Assembly (NCBI GenBank): GCA_964592155.1
Contig: CAZQDA010000022.1
Location: 1 to 33,300, forward strand
DNA length: 33,300 bases
Direction of reading: 5' to 3'
Source of the DNA: Christensenella sp964592155
Lineage (GTDB): Bacteria > Bacillota > Clostridia > Christensenellales > Christensenellaceae
A program made the position numbers and the translations under genes. This document shows positions 6,743 through 14,836 of the stretch, in pieces. Position 1 is the stretch's first letter, and each line of letters begins with the position of its first letter. The notes under the pieces were generated by a model. That model was not told where the DNA came from. It saw only the letters and a program-made list of their open reading frames with translations, and searched no databases.

Positions 6743-7948
6743 ATGGCAATGAAGAGGAGACCCTCAAGAAGGAGAGTCAATCCTAAGTTTTACATTTTTA
6801 TAGGAGTGATCGCCGTTGCGGCGTTCGCAATTGTTTTTTTTCTGACTTATTTACCGACTGCGGTGGTGGAGCAGGGCGCGATCCCGTTTGAAACCACGGT
6901 TCCGGCTGTCATTGTCAGGGATGAACAGGTGATCGCTACGCCCAATTACGGCAAGGTGGAATATACGGCAAGCGAAGGCGAACGCGTAGAAGAACAAACG
7001 CCTGTGGCGGACGTCTATAAGTGGGGCTATAACGGTCAGGTCATGAATGATCTGGTCGAAATACAGACAAAAATAGAGCAGTATCAGGAAAATGAATTGC
7101 AAAAGGCCGGTGGGAATGAGACGCTCAACGACCACAACGCCAAAATTTCTGTCAAAACAGAAGAGATCGTACAGATCATCGGCGGAAACGGCGAGGGAAA
7201 TATCCTCACAGCCGAAAAGGAGCTAAACACGTTGCTTGCGGAGAAGCAGCAGTTTTTGCGCGACGCAGTGCAGCCGGATCAGCAATTGCAAACTTATTAT
7301 GATACGGAAACGCAGCTGAAAACGCGGGTCGATGAATGGCGCCAGGTGATGACTGCGCCATCGGCAGGGGTTGTCAGCTTTTATTTTGATGGACTGGAAG
7401 AAGCGCTCAACGCATCCAAAATCAAGGATATTACATCCGCCGATATTTTAGGCGTGCTCAACGGAACCACGCAAAAGCAGCCGGCGGAAGCAACCGGCGA
7501 AGGCGCGGAAAAGCAGATTTACCGCCTTGTTAATAGCTATAAGTGGTATTTGGTTGTGCGCAGCGAGAAGGAAATTCAGGAATTCGCAAACGATAATGTG
7601 TTCTCTATTGCGTTTGACGACTATATTGCAAAGCAATATCAGGGGACCGTTGTGGGAACTGTCAAAGAAGAGGGCGACTGTATCTATGCGATTGAGATAG
7701 ACGATGATATTGGAGAGCTTTTGAATGTGCGCAGGGTCGATGCAAAGGTCTATACCCAGTTTGAAGGCTTGAAAGTGCCAAAAAAGGCGATCAAAGAGCA
7801 GAATGGCGTGACAGGTGTAAACGTGGTGACAGGAAGAGAAAAAACATTTGTTCCGGTCACGGTGAAGATTCAAAGGGATGACAATGCGATTGTGGTTCCG
7901 GTAGAAGAAAACAGCCCGCTGATGGCCAACCAGCACGTTGAGGTATAG
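6743..7948 (+). CDS. HlyD-like membrane-anchored protein of the ylmE/sepF cluster
   Basis: The protein has 401 residues. It has a very basic N-terminus (MAMKRRPSRRRVNPK), one membrane anchor (about residues 18-41) and a large outer domain. The outer part has a lipoyl-like beta segment (GKVEYTASEGERVEEQTPVADVY), a central helical hairpin with long polar helices (about 105-215), and a return beta segment beginning APSAGVVSFYFDGL. This is the layout of HlyD/MacA-type adaptor proteins. No transporter gene is adjacent; it sits instead in front of yggS, sepF and divIVA, a context seen in Clostridia that hints at a role near the division site. The ATG at 6743 follows GAGG at 7 nt; the upstream in-frame TTG at 6716 is not supported. 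Function unknown. Confidence 0.75.
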   Translation: MAMKRRPSRRRVNPKFYIFIGVIAVAAFAIVFFLTYLPTAVVEQGAIPFETTVPAVIVRDEQVIATPNYGKVEYTASEGERVEEQTPVADVYKWGYNGQVMNDLVEIQTKIEQYQENELQKAGGNETLNDHNAKISVKTEEIVQIIGGNGEGNILTAEKELNTLLAEKQQFLRDAVQPDQQLQTYYDTETQLKTRVDEWRQVMTAPSAGVVSFYFDGLEEALNASKIKDITSADILGVLNGTTQKQPAEATGEGAEKQIYRLVNSYKWYLVVRSEKEIQEFANDNVFSIAFDDYIAKQYQGTVVGTVKEEGDCIYAIEIDDDIGELLNVRRVDAKVYTQFEGLKVPKKAIKEQNGVTGVNVVTGREKTFVPVTVKIQRDDNAIVVPVEENSPLMANQHVEV

Positions 7949-7952
7949 AAAA

Positions 7953-8642
7953 ATGAGTGTTGCTGAAAATCTTGGACGGGTACAGGAAAAAATTGCGGCC
8001 GCGGCGCGGCGCGCGGGCGTTAAGCCAAGTGAAGTCCACCTGATCGCGGTGTCTAAAACGGTGGATGCAGATACCGTAAAAGAGGCTTATGATGCGGGAA
8101 TGCGGGCCTTTGGGGAAAACAGGGTGCAGGAGCTTTTGAAAAAAAGTGAAATTCTGCCGGAGGATATCCGCTGGAATCTGATTGGACAGTTGCAAACGAA
8201 CAAAGTTAAGTATATAATTGATGATAGGGTATTTTTAATCCATTCACTGGATCGGTTTTCGCTTGCGCAGGAATTGCAAAAAGAATGCGAAAAAAAAGAC
8301 GCGCGCGTTGATGCGCTGGTACAGGTGAATGTGTCAAAAGAAGATACCAAATCCGGGCTTTTTCTGGAGGATATGGATGCTTTTTTGGAAAGCATCGCGG
8401 AGTTTGACCGGATCACCTTAAAGGGAATTATGACCATTGCGCCTTATACGGATGACCGCGTTTATTTGAGAAAATTATTTGCGCAGGCAAAGGCGGTTTA
8501 TGATTTCCGCAAGAAGCAATACCCGGCGTTTGAATACCTCTCAATGGGGATGTCAAACGACTATGAAGATGCAATTTTGGAGGGAGCCAATATGGTGCGT
8601 GTAGGCACGGCGATTTTTGGCGACAGAATCTATAATATTTAG
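7953..8642 (+). CDS. YggS/YlmE family pyridoxal phosphate homeostasis protein
   Basis: The protein has 229 residues and is a single-domain PLP-binding barrel related to alanine racemase. The PLP lysine is K35 in IAVSKTV. Other family signatures are FGENRVQEL, WNLIGQLQTNKVKYI, HSLDR, VNVSKEDTKSG, LKGIMTIAP and the phosphate-binding end SMGMSNDYEDAILEGANMVRVGT. Family members bind PLP without known enzymatic activity and keep vitamin B6 and amino-acid pools balanced. It begins 5 bp after the HlyD-like gene and ends 14 bp before sepF, matching the ylmE-ylmF order of Bacillus. The ATG at 7953 has GAGG 9 nt upstream; a TTG at 7938 inside the previous gene is less likely. Confidence 0.95.
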   Translation: MSVAENLGRVQEKIAAAARRAGVKPSEVHLIAVSKTVDADTVKEAYDAGMRAFGENRVQELLKKSEILPEDIRWNLIGQLQTNKVKYIIDDRVFLIHSLDRFSLAQELQKECEKKDARVDALVQVNVSKEDTKSGLFLEDMDAFLESIAEFDRITLKGIMTIAPYTDDRVYLRKLFAQAKAVYDFRKKQYPAFEYLSMGMSNDYEDAILEGANMVRVGTAIFGDRIYNI

Positions 8643-8656
8643 GAGGCTTGCTGTAT

Positions 8657-9166
8657 ATGGCTAAGGCTAAAATCGGAGACAAATTATTATCTTTTATCGG
8701 ACTCGAATCCACTGAGGAGGAAGAGTATGATCGTGATTATGACGATCAGGACATGATGGAAGATGATTTGGATTTTCCGCCGGACGACTTTGACACCCCG
8801 GCGCCTGTGGAAGAAAAAAAATTCTCGAAGAAGAGCAGAGGAGAAACAGCAAAAGTGGTTGGAATTCCTGATACAAGCAAAGTACGCGTATTAATTTACA
8901 AGCCGGTGTCTTATGAAGATACGCAGAGCATTATCGACAATCTGAAAGAGAAGAAGCCGATTATTGTAAATCTTGACGAGCTTGATACTGATGTGGCGCA
9001 GAGAATTTTGGATTTTGTGAGCGGCGCGGTTTATGCCCTTAACGGCAACATCAGAAAAGCTGCAAGAAACATCTTTGTCGTAGCGCCTTACAATGTTGAC
9101 GTTTCCACAAATGCCGCAGATGCGATCGACGATTTTGGATTCAGCAGCTATTTGGAACGGGAATAA
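8657..9166 (+). CDS. sepF: Cell division protein SepF
   Basis: The protein has 169 residues. SepF is a membrane-associated partner of FtsZ that bundles its filaments and tethers the Z ring. The N-terminus (MAKAKIGDKLLSFIGL) can form the membrane-binding amphipathic helix. An acidic, disordered linker rich in Asp and Pro follows (about 20-60). The C-terminal SepF/DUF552 core runs from VLIYKPVSYEDTQSI to FVVAPYNVDV, including IIVNLDELD and AQRILDFVSGAVYALNG. AGGAGG at 8641 is 10 nt before the ATG at 8657; an in-frame TTG at 8648 is too close to it. The genes ylmG and ylmH, which follow sepF in Bacillus, are absent, and divIVA comes next. Confidence 0.95.
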   Translation: MAKAKIGDKLLSFIGLESTEEEEYDRDYDDQDMMEDDLDFPPDDFDTPAPVEEKKFSKKSRGETAKVVGIPDTSKVRVLIYKPVSYEDTQSIIDNLKEKKPIIVNLDELDTDVAQRILDFVSGAVYALNGNIRKAARNIFVVAPYNVDVSTNAADAIDDFGFSSYLERE

Positions 9167-9190
9167 TTAATATAGTAGAGGTGAATGCGG

Positions 9191-9862
9191 ATGAATATTA
9201 CGCCAAAGGATATTTTAGAGAAGGAATTTGCGAAAAAGTTTAATGGATATGATCAGGAACAGGTCGATGCGTTTTTGGATGAAATCATTAAGCAGTTTGA
9301 ATCTTTGCTCGAAGAAAATGAAAATGTGATTGCCAAAAATGAAGAGATGAAGTCAGAGATTGCCCGCCTGAAACAAAAGGCGGATAAGCTTGAAAATATT
9401 GAAGAAAAATTGATGGCGACCGTAATCACCGCGCAGCGTAATGCGACCATGTATATCGAGAAAGCCGAAATTCAGGCGCAGAAGATTATGGATGTTGCAA
9501 ACCAGAACGCGAAGACCGTGATCGAAAGCACGCAGCTTCGTATGGAGGCAGCCAAGCAGGAGATCAAAAAATATGAAAAGCAGGTAGCCGATTATAAGAG
9601 GCGTTTCCGCCTGTTTTTGGATGATCAGCTTGCCTATGCGGAATCCAAGCTGGAAAGCGAAGATATTATCGGTCAGCAGGCAGCGGAGATCAGTCAGTCG
9701 ATCAACAATCTGACCAATCAGATTATGGATATTGACAGCGATACGCAAAACACGAGCATTCGTCTCAATGAGATTCTCAGGCAGTCAAGGGACGAAACGG
9801 AGCATGACTTCAAGCAAAGCACGGCGAATCTTCAGGAGATTGTAAACGAAATTATTGATTAA
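9191..9862 (+). CDS. divIVA: DivIVA domain protein
   Basis: The protein has 223 residues. DivIVA binds negatively curved membrane at poles and septa and places division or growth proteins there. The N-terminal lipid-binding domain is clear: ITPKDILEKEFAKKFNGYDQEQVDAFLDEI (given as two joined halves, ITPKDILEKEFAKKF and NGYDQEQVDAFLDEI). Long coiled coils follow (about 35-150), then a second helical region rich in Asn and Gln. The start is the ATG at 9191, about 8 nt after AGAGGTG; the in-frame ATG at 9185 is only 2 nt from that site. The gene follows sepF by 24 bp and ends the division sub-operon at a strong terminator (9877). Confidence 0.95.
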   Translation: MNITPKDILEKEFAKKFNGYDQEQVDAFLDEIIKQFESLLEENENVIAKNEEMKSEIARLKQKADKLENIEEKLMATVITAQRNATMYIEKAEIQAQKIMDVANQNAKTVIESTQLRMEAAKQEIKKYEKQVADYKRRFRLFLDDQLAYAESKLESEDIIGQQAAEISQSINNLTNQIMDIDSDTQNTSIRLNEILRQSRDETEHDFKQSTANLQEIVNEIID

Positions 9863-9876
9863 ATAAGGAATAAAGT

Positions 9877-9917
9877 GAAAAATACCGCCTGCAAATTCGG
9901 ACGGTATTTTTTTTTTG
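9877..9917 (+). terminator. Intrinsic terminator after divIVA
   Basis: The stem AAAATACCG (9879-9887) / CGGTATTTT (9902-9910), with an imperfect inner extension, is followed by a run of ten or more T. It lies 14 bp after the divIVA stop codon. Confidence 0.9.
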
Positions 9918-9967
9918 ATTACTTTATGATATGATAGAACGGTAAATGCAAAAAACGGGGAGTGCTT

Positions 9968-10459
9968 ATGATATATGTGATTTTGATTATTGCAATTGTG
10001 GCGGGAGACCAGATTGCGAAATATTTTACGGCGACCGGCCTTGCGGTGGGGCAGTCGGTTACCTTCATTCCGGGATTCATGGATTTCACCTATCTGCAAA
10101 ACACAGGCGCGGCTTTCAGCATGTTCAGCAACGCAACCTGGGTTTTGGCGCTTGTCTCCGGCGTGATGGCGGCGGTTGTGATTTTTTTACTGTGCAAGTA
10201 TGGAAAAAAGCTGAATTCCAGGCTGTTTAATCTTTCGATGTCGTTTATTGCGGCAGGGGCGATTGGAAACCTGATTGACCGCATTGCGCATGGCTATGTG
10301 ATTGATATGATGCAGTTTACATTCGTCAATTTTGCGGTGTTCAACGTGGCGGATTGCTTTGTGACCTTTGGAGCGATCATGCTGGGCGTTTATATTATGT
10401 GGTTTTGGGACAAGCATAAAAAAACGGAAAAAGAAAAACATGGCGACGCACAGGAATAG
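9968..10459 (+). CDS. lspA: Lipoprotein signal peptidase (signal peptidase II)
   Basis: LspA cuts signal peptides from diacylglyceryl-modified prolipoproteins within the membrane. The 163-residue protein has four hydrophobic helices. Conserved elements are AGDQIAKYF near the N-terminus, QNTGAAFSMF, GAIGNLIDRIAHGYVIDM and FNVADCFVTFG. The catalytic Asp pair is D113 (VIDM) and D129 (NVAD), 16 residues apart. The C-terminus is very basic. The ATG at 9968 has GGGGAG 5 nt upstream; the in-frame GTG at 9962 lies inside that site. The gene lies behind a terminator, so it needs its own promoter, which I could not place with confidence. It overlaps the next gene by 20 bp. Confidence 0.95.
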   Translation: MIYVILIIAIVAGDQIAKYFTATGLAVGQSVTFIPGFMDFTYLQNTGAAFSMFSNATWVLALVSGVMAAVVIFLLCKYGKKLNSRLFNLSMSFIAAGAIGNLIDRIAHGYVIDMMQFTFVNFAVFNVADCFVTFGAIMLGVYIMWFWDKHKKTEKEKHGDAQE

Positions 10460-11348
10460 AGTTTCAGACGAAAATGCAGGACGGCTTGACCGTTATCTGG
10501 CAGAGCAAAATCCGGAGCTTTCGCGCTCTTTTCTGAAAAACCTGATTGAGCAGGGGAATATTCTGCTCAACGGAAAGACCGCCAAGGCAGGCGCAAAGTT
10601 GAAGGCAGGAGACGAAATCCTGATGGAAATTCCGCAGGCGGAAGTTGTGGAAATAAAACCGGAGGATATTCCGCTTTCCATCGTTTATCAGGACGAGGAT
10701 ATTGCGGTCATCAATAAAGTGCAGGGCATGGTTACGCATCCCGCGCCGGGAAACTATGAAGGAACGCTCGTGGGTGCAATCCTGCACCACATCAAAGACC
10801 TTTCAGGAATCAACGGAGAGCTCAGGCCGGGAATCGTTCACCGGCTGGATAAAGATACCTCAGGGCTTCTTGTGATTGCGAAAAACGATCAGGCGCATCA
10901 AAGCCTGAGCGCGCAGATTGCCGAAAAAACGGCAAAGCGGATTTATCTTGCGCTGGTCTATGGAAATGTGAAGCAGGACAGCGGAACGATTGCGACGCAA
11001 ATTGGGCGCGATCCGCGGGACCGCAAAAAAATGGCGGTGACGCGCAACGGGCGTGAAGCGGTGACGCATTACCGTGTGCTGAAGCGATATGAAGGATATA
11101 CGCTTGTGCAGTGCGAGCTCGGGACAGGCAGGACGCACCAGATTCGCGTACACTTAAAGCATCTCGGTTTTCCTGTGGTGGGAGACCCTGTTTATACCAG
11201 GCAAAAGGATAAGTTTGGCCTGAAAGGACAGCTTTTGCATGCCTATAAGCTCTGCCTTACGCATCCGCGCACTGGGGAATGGATGGAATTTTGCGCCCCG
11301 CTTCCGGCGTATTACCAAAAGGTACTTGCTTCGCTGAAAAAAATATAA
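10440..11348 (+). CDS. RluA/RluD family 23S rRNA pseudouridine synthase
   Basis: The protein has 302 residues. It isomerises specific uridines in RNA to pseudouridine. An S4 domain covers about residues 10-75 (GRLDRYLAEQNPELSRSFLK, then GNILLNGK). The catalytic domain has the motif GIVHRLDKDTSGLLVIAKN with the nucleophilic Asp, and the late TGRTHQIRVHLKHLGFPVVGDPVY block. This S4-plus-RluA architecture fits RluD (YlyB in Bacillus), which lies between lspA and pyrR there as well. The ATG at 10440 overlaps the end of lspA by 20 bp and has only a weak purine-rich site in front, so translation is probably coupled. The target site (RluD-type helix 69) is inferred. Confidence 0.93.
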   Translation: MATHRNRVSDENAGRLDRYLAEQNPELSRSFLKNLIEQGNILLNGKTAKAGAKLKAGDEILMEIPQAEVVEIKPEDIPLSIVYQDEDIAVINKVQGMVTHPAPGNYEGTLVGAILHHIKDLSGINGELRPGIVHRLDKDTSGLLVIAKNDQAHQSLSAQIAEKTAKRIYLALVYGNVKQDSGTIATQIGRDPRDRKKMAVTRNGREAVTHYRVLKRYEGYTLVQCELGTGRTHQIRVHLKHLGFPVVGDPVYTRQKDKFGLKGQLLHAYKLCLTHPRTGEWMEFCAPLPAYYQKVLASLKKI

Positions 11349-11355
11349 AAACAGA

Positions 11356-11384
11356 TTGAATCGGCGTATTAAATTTGCTATACT
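11356..11384 (+). promoter_or_regulatory. Promoter of the pyr operon
   Basis: TTGAAT (11356-11361), a 17-bp spacer and TATACT (11379-11384) lie just after the pseudouridine synthase gene and about 20 bp before the PyrR-binding hairpin. The position is right for an attenuator-controlled promoter. Confidence 0.8.
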
Positions 11385-11403
11385 GTGTGTTAGGGAAAAT
11401 CAT

Positions 11404-11499
11404 ACCTTTAAACTGGTCCGTTGAGAGGCCGTAAGGTGACATAAAAAGTTTTTTGTGTGCCTTGCTGCGTCTTTTAGAAGATGTATCAGGGTTCTTTTT
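11404..11499 (+). promoter_or_regulatory. PyrR-dependent attenuator (binding hairpin plus terminator)
   Basis: The conserved PyrR-binding (anti-antiterminator) element is plain: ACCTT (11404-11408) pairs with AAGGT (11433-11437) around CTGGTCCG and TTGAGAGGCC. A terminator hairpin follows: CCTTG/CAGGG and GCGTCTT/AAGATGT around TTAG (about 11460-11491), then TTCTTTTT. As known for Bacillus, UMP-bound PyrR should stabilise the first hairpin, let the terminator form and shut off the operon. Only one such element was seen in the operon; Bacillus has three. Confidence 0.9.
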
Positions 11500-11517
11500 A
11501 TGAGTGGGAGAAAATAG

Positions 11518-12072
11518 ATGAGGGGCACCAAAAAAACAACCATAATGGATGCGGAAACCATGCAGCGTACGCTCAAGCGGATCGCGCATCAGGTGATTGA
11601 AAATACAGATGGCGCAAAGCAGCTTGTTCTGATCGGAATCAAGCGGCGCGGAGTGACCATTGCGCAGCGCATTGCCGAATATATTCATGAGTTTGAAGGG
11701 ATTACTGTGCCAATCAGCACGCTGGATATCACTTTTTACAGGGACGATCTTTCCAGGGATCTTGATCAGCCTGTGGTAAGCGAACCTCATTTGGGTTTTG
11801 ATGTGGATGGCAAAAAGCTTGTCCTCGTGGACGATGTGCTTTACACCGGACGCACGGCGCGCGCCGCGATGGATGCAATTATGGATTTGGGTCGTCCGCA
11901 GTATATCAAATTTGCGGTGCTTGTAGACCGCGGACACCGCGAACTCCCCATCCGTGCGGATTTTGTGGGAAAGAACGTGCCGACCTCGGCCAATGAATTT
12001 ATTTCGGTGAAAGTGGCTGAGTTTGACGGGGAAGAAAGCGTTGATATTTATCATGTGAAGAGCAGCGAATAA
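11518..12072 (+). CDS. pyrR: PyrR: pyr operon attenuation regulator / uracil phosphoribosyltransferase
   Basis: The protein has 184 residues, the standard PyrR size. It has a type I phosphoribosyltransferase fold with the PRPP loop LVLVDDVLYTGRTARAAMD. Other family blocks are the N-terminal region (MDAETMQRTLKRIAHQVIE), LVLIGIKRRGVTIAQRI, TLDITFYRDDL and FAVLVDRGHRELPIRADFVGK (in parts), with the basic RNA-binding face. It binds the leader described at 11404 and regulates its own operon, and usually has weak Uprt activity. The ATG follows GGGAG at 8 nt. It is the first gene of the operon; a hairpin right behind it suggests that pyrR is made in excess over the distal genes. Confidence 0.96.
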   Translation: MRGTKKTTIMDAETMQRTLKRIAHQVIENTDGAKQLVLIGIKRRGVTIAQRIAEYIHEFEGITVPISTLDITFYRDDLSRDLDQPVVSEPHLGFDVDGKKLVLVDDVLYTGRTARAAMDAIMDLGRPQYIKFAVLVDRGHRELPIRADFVGKNVPTSANEFISVKVAEFDGEESVDIYHVKSSE

Positions 12073-12100
12073 ACCTTGCCTTGTTGGGAAGGTTTTTTTT
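12071..12100 (+). terminator. Terminator-like hairpin between pyrR and uraA
   Basis: AAACCTT / AAGGTTT (starting within the pyrR stop codon) with an 11-nt loop is followed by TTTTT. The stem is short, so partial read-through into uraA is likely. No PyrR-binding consensus was found here. A minor palindrome ATCTGC/GCAGAT follows at about 12105-12119. Confidence 0.65.
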
Positions 12101-12178
12101 AAGTATCTGCCGCGCAGATGCGAACCTGTGCTGGCGCGGAAAATACTTGGATTCATATTTATTATTGGAGGTATCATA

Positions 12179-13501
12179 ATGGACAAAACACTCGATCAAC
12201 ACCAGCATGGATTAGGCAAAAAGCTGATCCTCGGCTTCCAGCACCTGTTTGCGATGTTTGGCGCAACGGTTCTGGTGCCGCTTCTTACGGGGCTCAATCC
12301 TGCGGTGGCAATTTGTTGCGCGGGAATCGGCACGCTGATTTTCCACCTGATCACAAAGCGCAAGGTGCCGGTATTCCTTGGCTCCAGCTTTGCGTTCATT
12401 GGCGTGATTATCATCGTGGCGACGCAACTGAGCGGCGTCGATCCTTCGGTGGAGGGATATCTTGCTTCACCGGCGTATCAGGCGGCTCTGCCGTATGTGG
12501 CAATCGGCATCATGTGCGCGGGCGCGCTTTACCTGATTCTTGCGCTTTTGGTAAAGGTAATTGGCGTAAAACGCGTGATGTCTGTCTTCCCGCCTGTGGT
12601 TACGGGACCGATGATCATGGTAATCGGCCTTACGCTTGCGCCGACAGCGTTTAACAACATTGTAACCGCGCCGGCGGCGGAAGGCGTGCCTGACATTTTG
12701 TGGATGCGATGGGTAATCGCGCTGATTGTCGTTGTGACAATGGTAGTGATCTCTATTTTTGCAAAGGGATTTTTCAAGCTGGTTCCGATCATTGTGGCGA
12801 TTGCGGTGGGTTACACCTGCGCGGCGTTGATGGGACAGGTGGATTTTTCCGGATTCCAGAATGGTGCAAACCTTGGATTTCAGGTTCCGGCGTTTAACTT
12901 CTTTTTCACGCATGAACTGCAGGCAAGCGGGGTGCTGACCTCCATCGCTGTGATTGCACCGGTTGCCATCGTAACCTTTATGGAGCACATTGGTGACATT
13001 ACCACAAACGGCGCGGTAGTGGGAAAGAATTTTCTGGAAGATCCAGGCCTGCACCGGACGCTCATGGGCGACGGAATTGCGACAATGGTTGCGGGTTTCC
13101 TCGGCGGTCCTGCCAATACGACCTACGGTGAGAACACGGGCGTGCTGGCGGTGACGAAAAACTACAATCCGGCGACGCTGCGCATGGCTGCTGTGTTTGC
13201 GATTATCATTAGCTTCTTTGGTGTTTTTACCGCGTTCCTCGGCTCGATTCCGGGCGCGGTTATGGGTGGCGTGTCGATCATGCTGTTTGGTATGATTGCA
13301 ACGATCGGCCTGCGGACGCTTGCGGAGGCAAACCTTGACTTTTCGCACAGCCGAAACCTGATCATCGTATCACTGATGCTGGTGATCGGCCTCGGATTGC
13401 AGGGAGGCATCCAGTTTTCGGAAAGCTTCACGCTTTCGAATATTTTTCTCTCGGCGCTTGCAGGAATCATATTGAATCTGGTTCTGCCGAAAAACATCTA
13501 G
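12179..13501 (+). CDS. uraA: Uracil permease (nucleobase:cation symporter-2 family)
   Basis: This is a 440-residue membrane protein of the NCS2 family with about 14 helices. It begins MDKTLDQHQHGLGKK, followed by GFQHLFAMFGATVLVPLLTGLNP (in two parts, GFQHLFAMFGATVLV and PLLTGLNP), the usual UraA opening. The conserved substrate region is EHIGDITTNG, with the helix GGPANTTYGENTGVLAVTKN carrying the NCS2 signature. It should import uracil with protons. The ATG at 12179 follows GGAGG at 7 nt; the longer frame from 12128 has no site. Placement in a pyr operon behind pyrR matches Bacillus pyrP, so import and synthesis are regulated together. A strong GC-rich hairpin separates it from pyrC. Confidence 0.95.
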   Translation: MDKTLDQHQHGLGKKLILGFQHLFAMFGATVLVPLLTGLNPAVAICCAGIGTLIFHLITKRKVPVFLGSSFAFIGVIIIVATQLSGVDPSVEGYLASPAYQAALPYVAIGIMCAGALYLILALLVKVIGVKRVMSVFPPVVTGPMIMVIGLTLAPTAFNNIVTAPAAEGVPDILWMRWVIALIVVVTMVVISIFAKGFFKLVPIIVAIAVGYTCAALMGQVDFSGFQNGANLGFQVPAFNFFFTHELQASGVLTSIAVIAPVAIVTFMEHIGDITTNGAVVGKNFLEDPGLHRTLMGDGIATMVAGFLGGPANTTYGENTGVLAVTKNYNPATLRMAAVFAIIISFFGVFTAFLGSIPGAVMGGVSIMLFGMIATIGLRTLAEANLDFSHSRNLIIVSLMLVIGLGLQGGIQFSESFTLSNIFLSALAGIILNLVLPKNI

Positions 13502-13505
13502 TATC

Positions 13506-13542
13506 TGATCCGACGGGCGGAGACTCTCCGCCCGTCGGATCA
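13506..13542 (+). repeat. Perfect 17-bp intercistronic hairpin between uraA and pyrC
   Basis: TGATCCGACGGGCGGAG (13506-13522) and its exact complement (13526-13542) flank a 3-nt loop. No T-run follows on either strand, so it is not a typical intrinsic terminator. It begins 4 bp after the uraA stop and ends 13 bp before pyrC. It could protect the 3' end of the upstream message, cause pausing, or lower pyrC output. Confidence 0.75.
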
Positions 13543-13555
13543 ATAAAGGAAAAAA

Positions 13556-14836
13556 ATGACCATACGAATTAAAAATATTACAATTGTAAATGCGGACGGA
13601 TTGCGGCCGGATGTGGATATCCTGATCCGTGATGGGAAAATTGTGGAAATCGAAGCGGGGATTGACACGCAGGCAGACAGGGAAATCGATGGAACAGGGC
13701 GTTTCGCGTTCCCCGGCTTTTTAGACCTGCACAGCCATCTGCGCGATCCGGGATTTACCCACAAGGAAGACATCGTCAGTGGAACAAGGGCAGCCGCCGC
13801 AGGCGGCTTTGTTGCCGTTTGCTGCATGCCAAACACAAAGCCCGTCATCGATACGCCGGAGGTTGTGCAATATATCATAGAAAAGGCGGAGCAGCAAGGA
13901 TATGCGGACGTACTGCCCGTGGCCTGTATTACCAGCGGAATGCAGGGAAATAAACTGAGCGATTTCAAAAAACTGAAAGCGGCGGGCGCAGTTGCTTTTT
14001 CGGATGACGGAATGCCGGTTGCGGAGGACGCTGTTATTTTGTCTGCCATGGAGCGGGCAAAAGAGCTGCATACTATGCTTATGCTGCACGAGGAGGATCT
14101 TGAGCTGCGCGGGGCGGGCGTGGTGCACGACGGCGAACATGCAAAAAAAGCAGGGATTGCCGGAATCGTGCGTGCGGTGGAAGAAAGCATGACCGCGCGG
14201 GACATTTTTTACGCGGAGAAGCTCAAAGCGCCAATCCATATTTGCCATGTTTCCACAGCGGGCAGCGTGGAGCTGATACGGCGCGCTAGGCAGCGGGGTG
14301 TGCCGGTGACCTGCGAGACAGGACCGCATTATTACTCCATCACGGATGAGATGATTGCAAATCGAAATTCAAACGCGAAAGTGAATCCGCCGCTGCGCGA
14401 GCAAACCGATCTTCTTGCGATCAGGCAGGGCATTGCGGATGGAACGATTGATGCAATCGCAACAGACCATGCGCCGCACAGCGAGGAAGAAAAAGCGCAG
14501 GAGATTGAGAAAGCGCCATTTGGCATGATCGGCTTTGAAACGGCATTTGCGCTTACGGTGACGAATCTTCTTAAGACAGGCATAATCAGTCTTCCTGATA
14601 TTGCGAGGCTGATGAGCAAAACACCGCACGATTTGCTTGGGAGAAAAGGCGGAGTGATTCAAAAAAATGTGTCCGCGGACATTACAATATGCGACATTCA
14701 TGAGAATTTTGTGTATAATGAAGAAGAAATTATTTCCAAAGCGAAAAACAGTCCGTTCTTGGGCATGGAGCTTACGGGACGCGTTTATTATACGATCAGG
14801 AAAGGGACCATAACCTATGATAGACAAGCTGATTGA
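13556..14836 (+). CDS. pyrC: Dihydroorotase (class I, PyrC)
   Basis: The protein has 426 residues. It catalyses reversible cyclisation of carbamoyl-aspartate to dihydroorotate, the third step of UMP synthesis. It is an amidohydrolase-fold enzyme. The zinc-binding HSH and adjacent Arg are in FLDLHSHLRDPGFTHKEDI near residue 60; SDDGMPV, ICHVSTAGS (a metal His), CETGPHYY and IATDHAPHSEEEK (the catalytic Asp) follow in the expected order. AAGGA precedes the ATG by 6-7 nt. The gene overlaps pyrF by 20 bp, so the two are probably coupled. The preceding enzyme of the pathway (aspartate carbamoyltransferase, PyrB) is not encoded in this operon. Confidence 0.96.
   Translation: MTIRIKNITIVNADGLRPDVDILIRDGKIVEIEAGIDTQADREIDGTGRFAFPGFLDLHSHLRDPGFTHKEDIVSGTRAAAAGGFVAVCCMPNTKPVIDTPEVVQYIIEKAEQQGYADVLPVACITSGMQGNKLSDFKKLKAAGAVAFSDDGMPVAEDAVILSAMERAKELHTMLMLHEEDLELRGAGVVHDGEHAKKAGIAGIVRAVEESMTARDIFYAEKLKAPIHICHVSTAGSVELIRRARQRGVPVTCETGPHYYSITDEMIANRNSNAKVNPPLREQTDLLAIRQGIADGTIDAIATDHAPHSEEEKAQEIEKAPFGMIGFETAFALTVTNLLKTGIISLPDIARLMSKTPHDLLGRKGGVIQKNVSADITICDIHENFVYNEEEIISKAKNSPFLGMELTGRVYYTIRKGTITYDRQAD

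Noticed and set aside
11257..12186. 309-codon frame on the minus strand across the pyr leader and pyrR
   Set aside because: It lies opposite the PyrR attenuator and pyrR, matches no family known to me, and has a composition typical of antisense frames.
12467..13348. 293-codon frame on the minus strand opposite uraA
   Set aside because: Extremely Arg/His/Asn-rich, the usual reverse image of a hydrophobic membrane protein.
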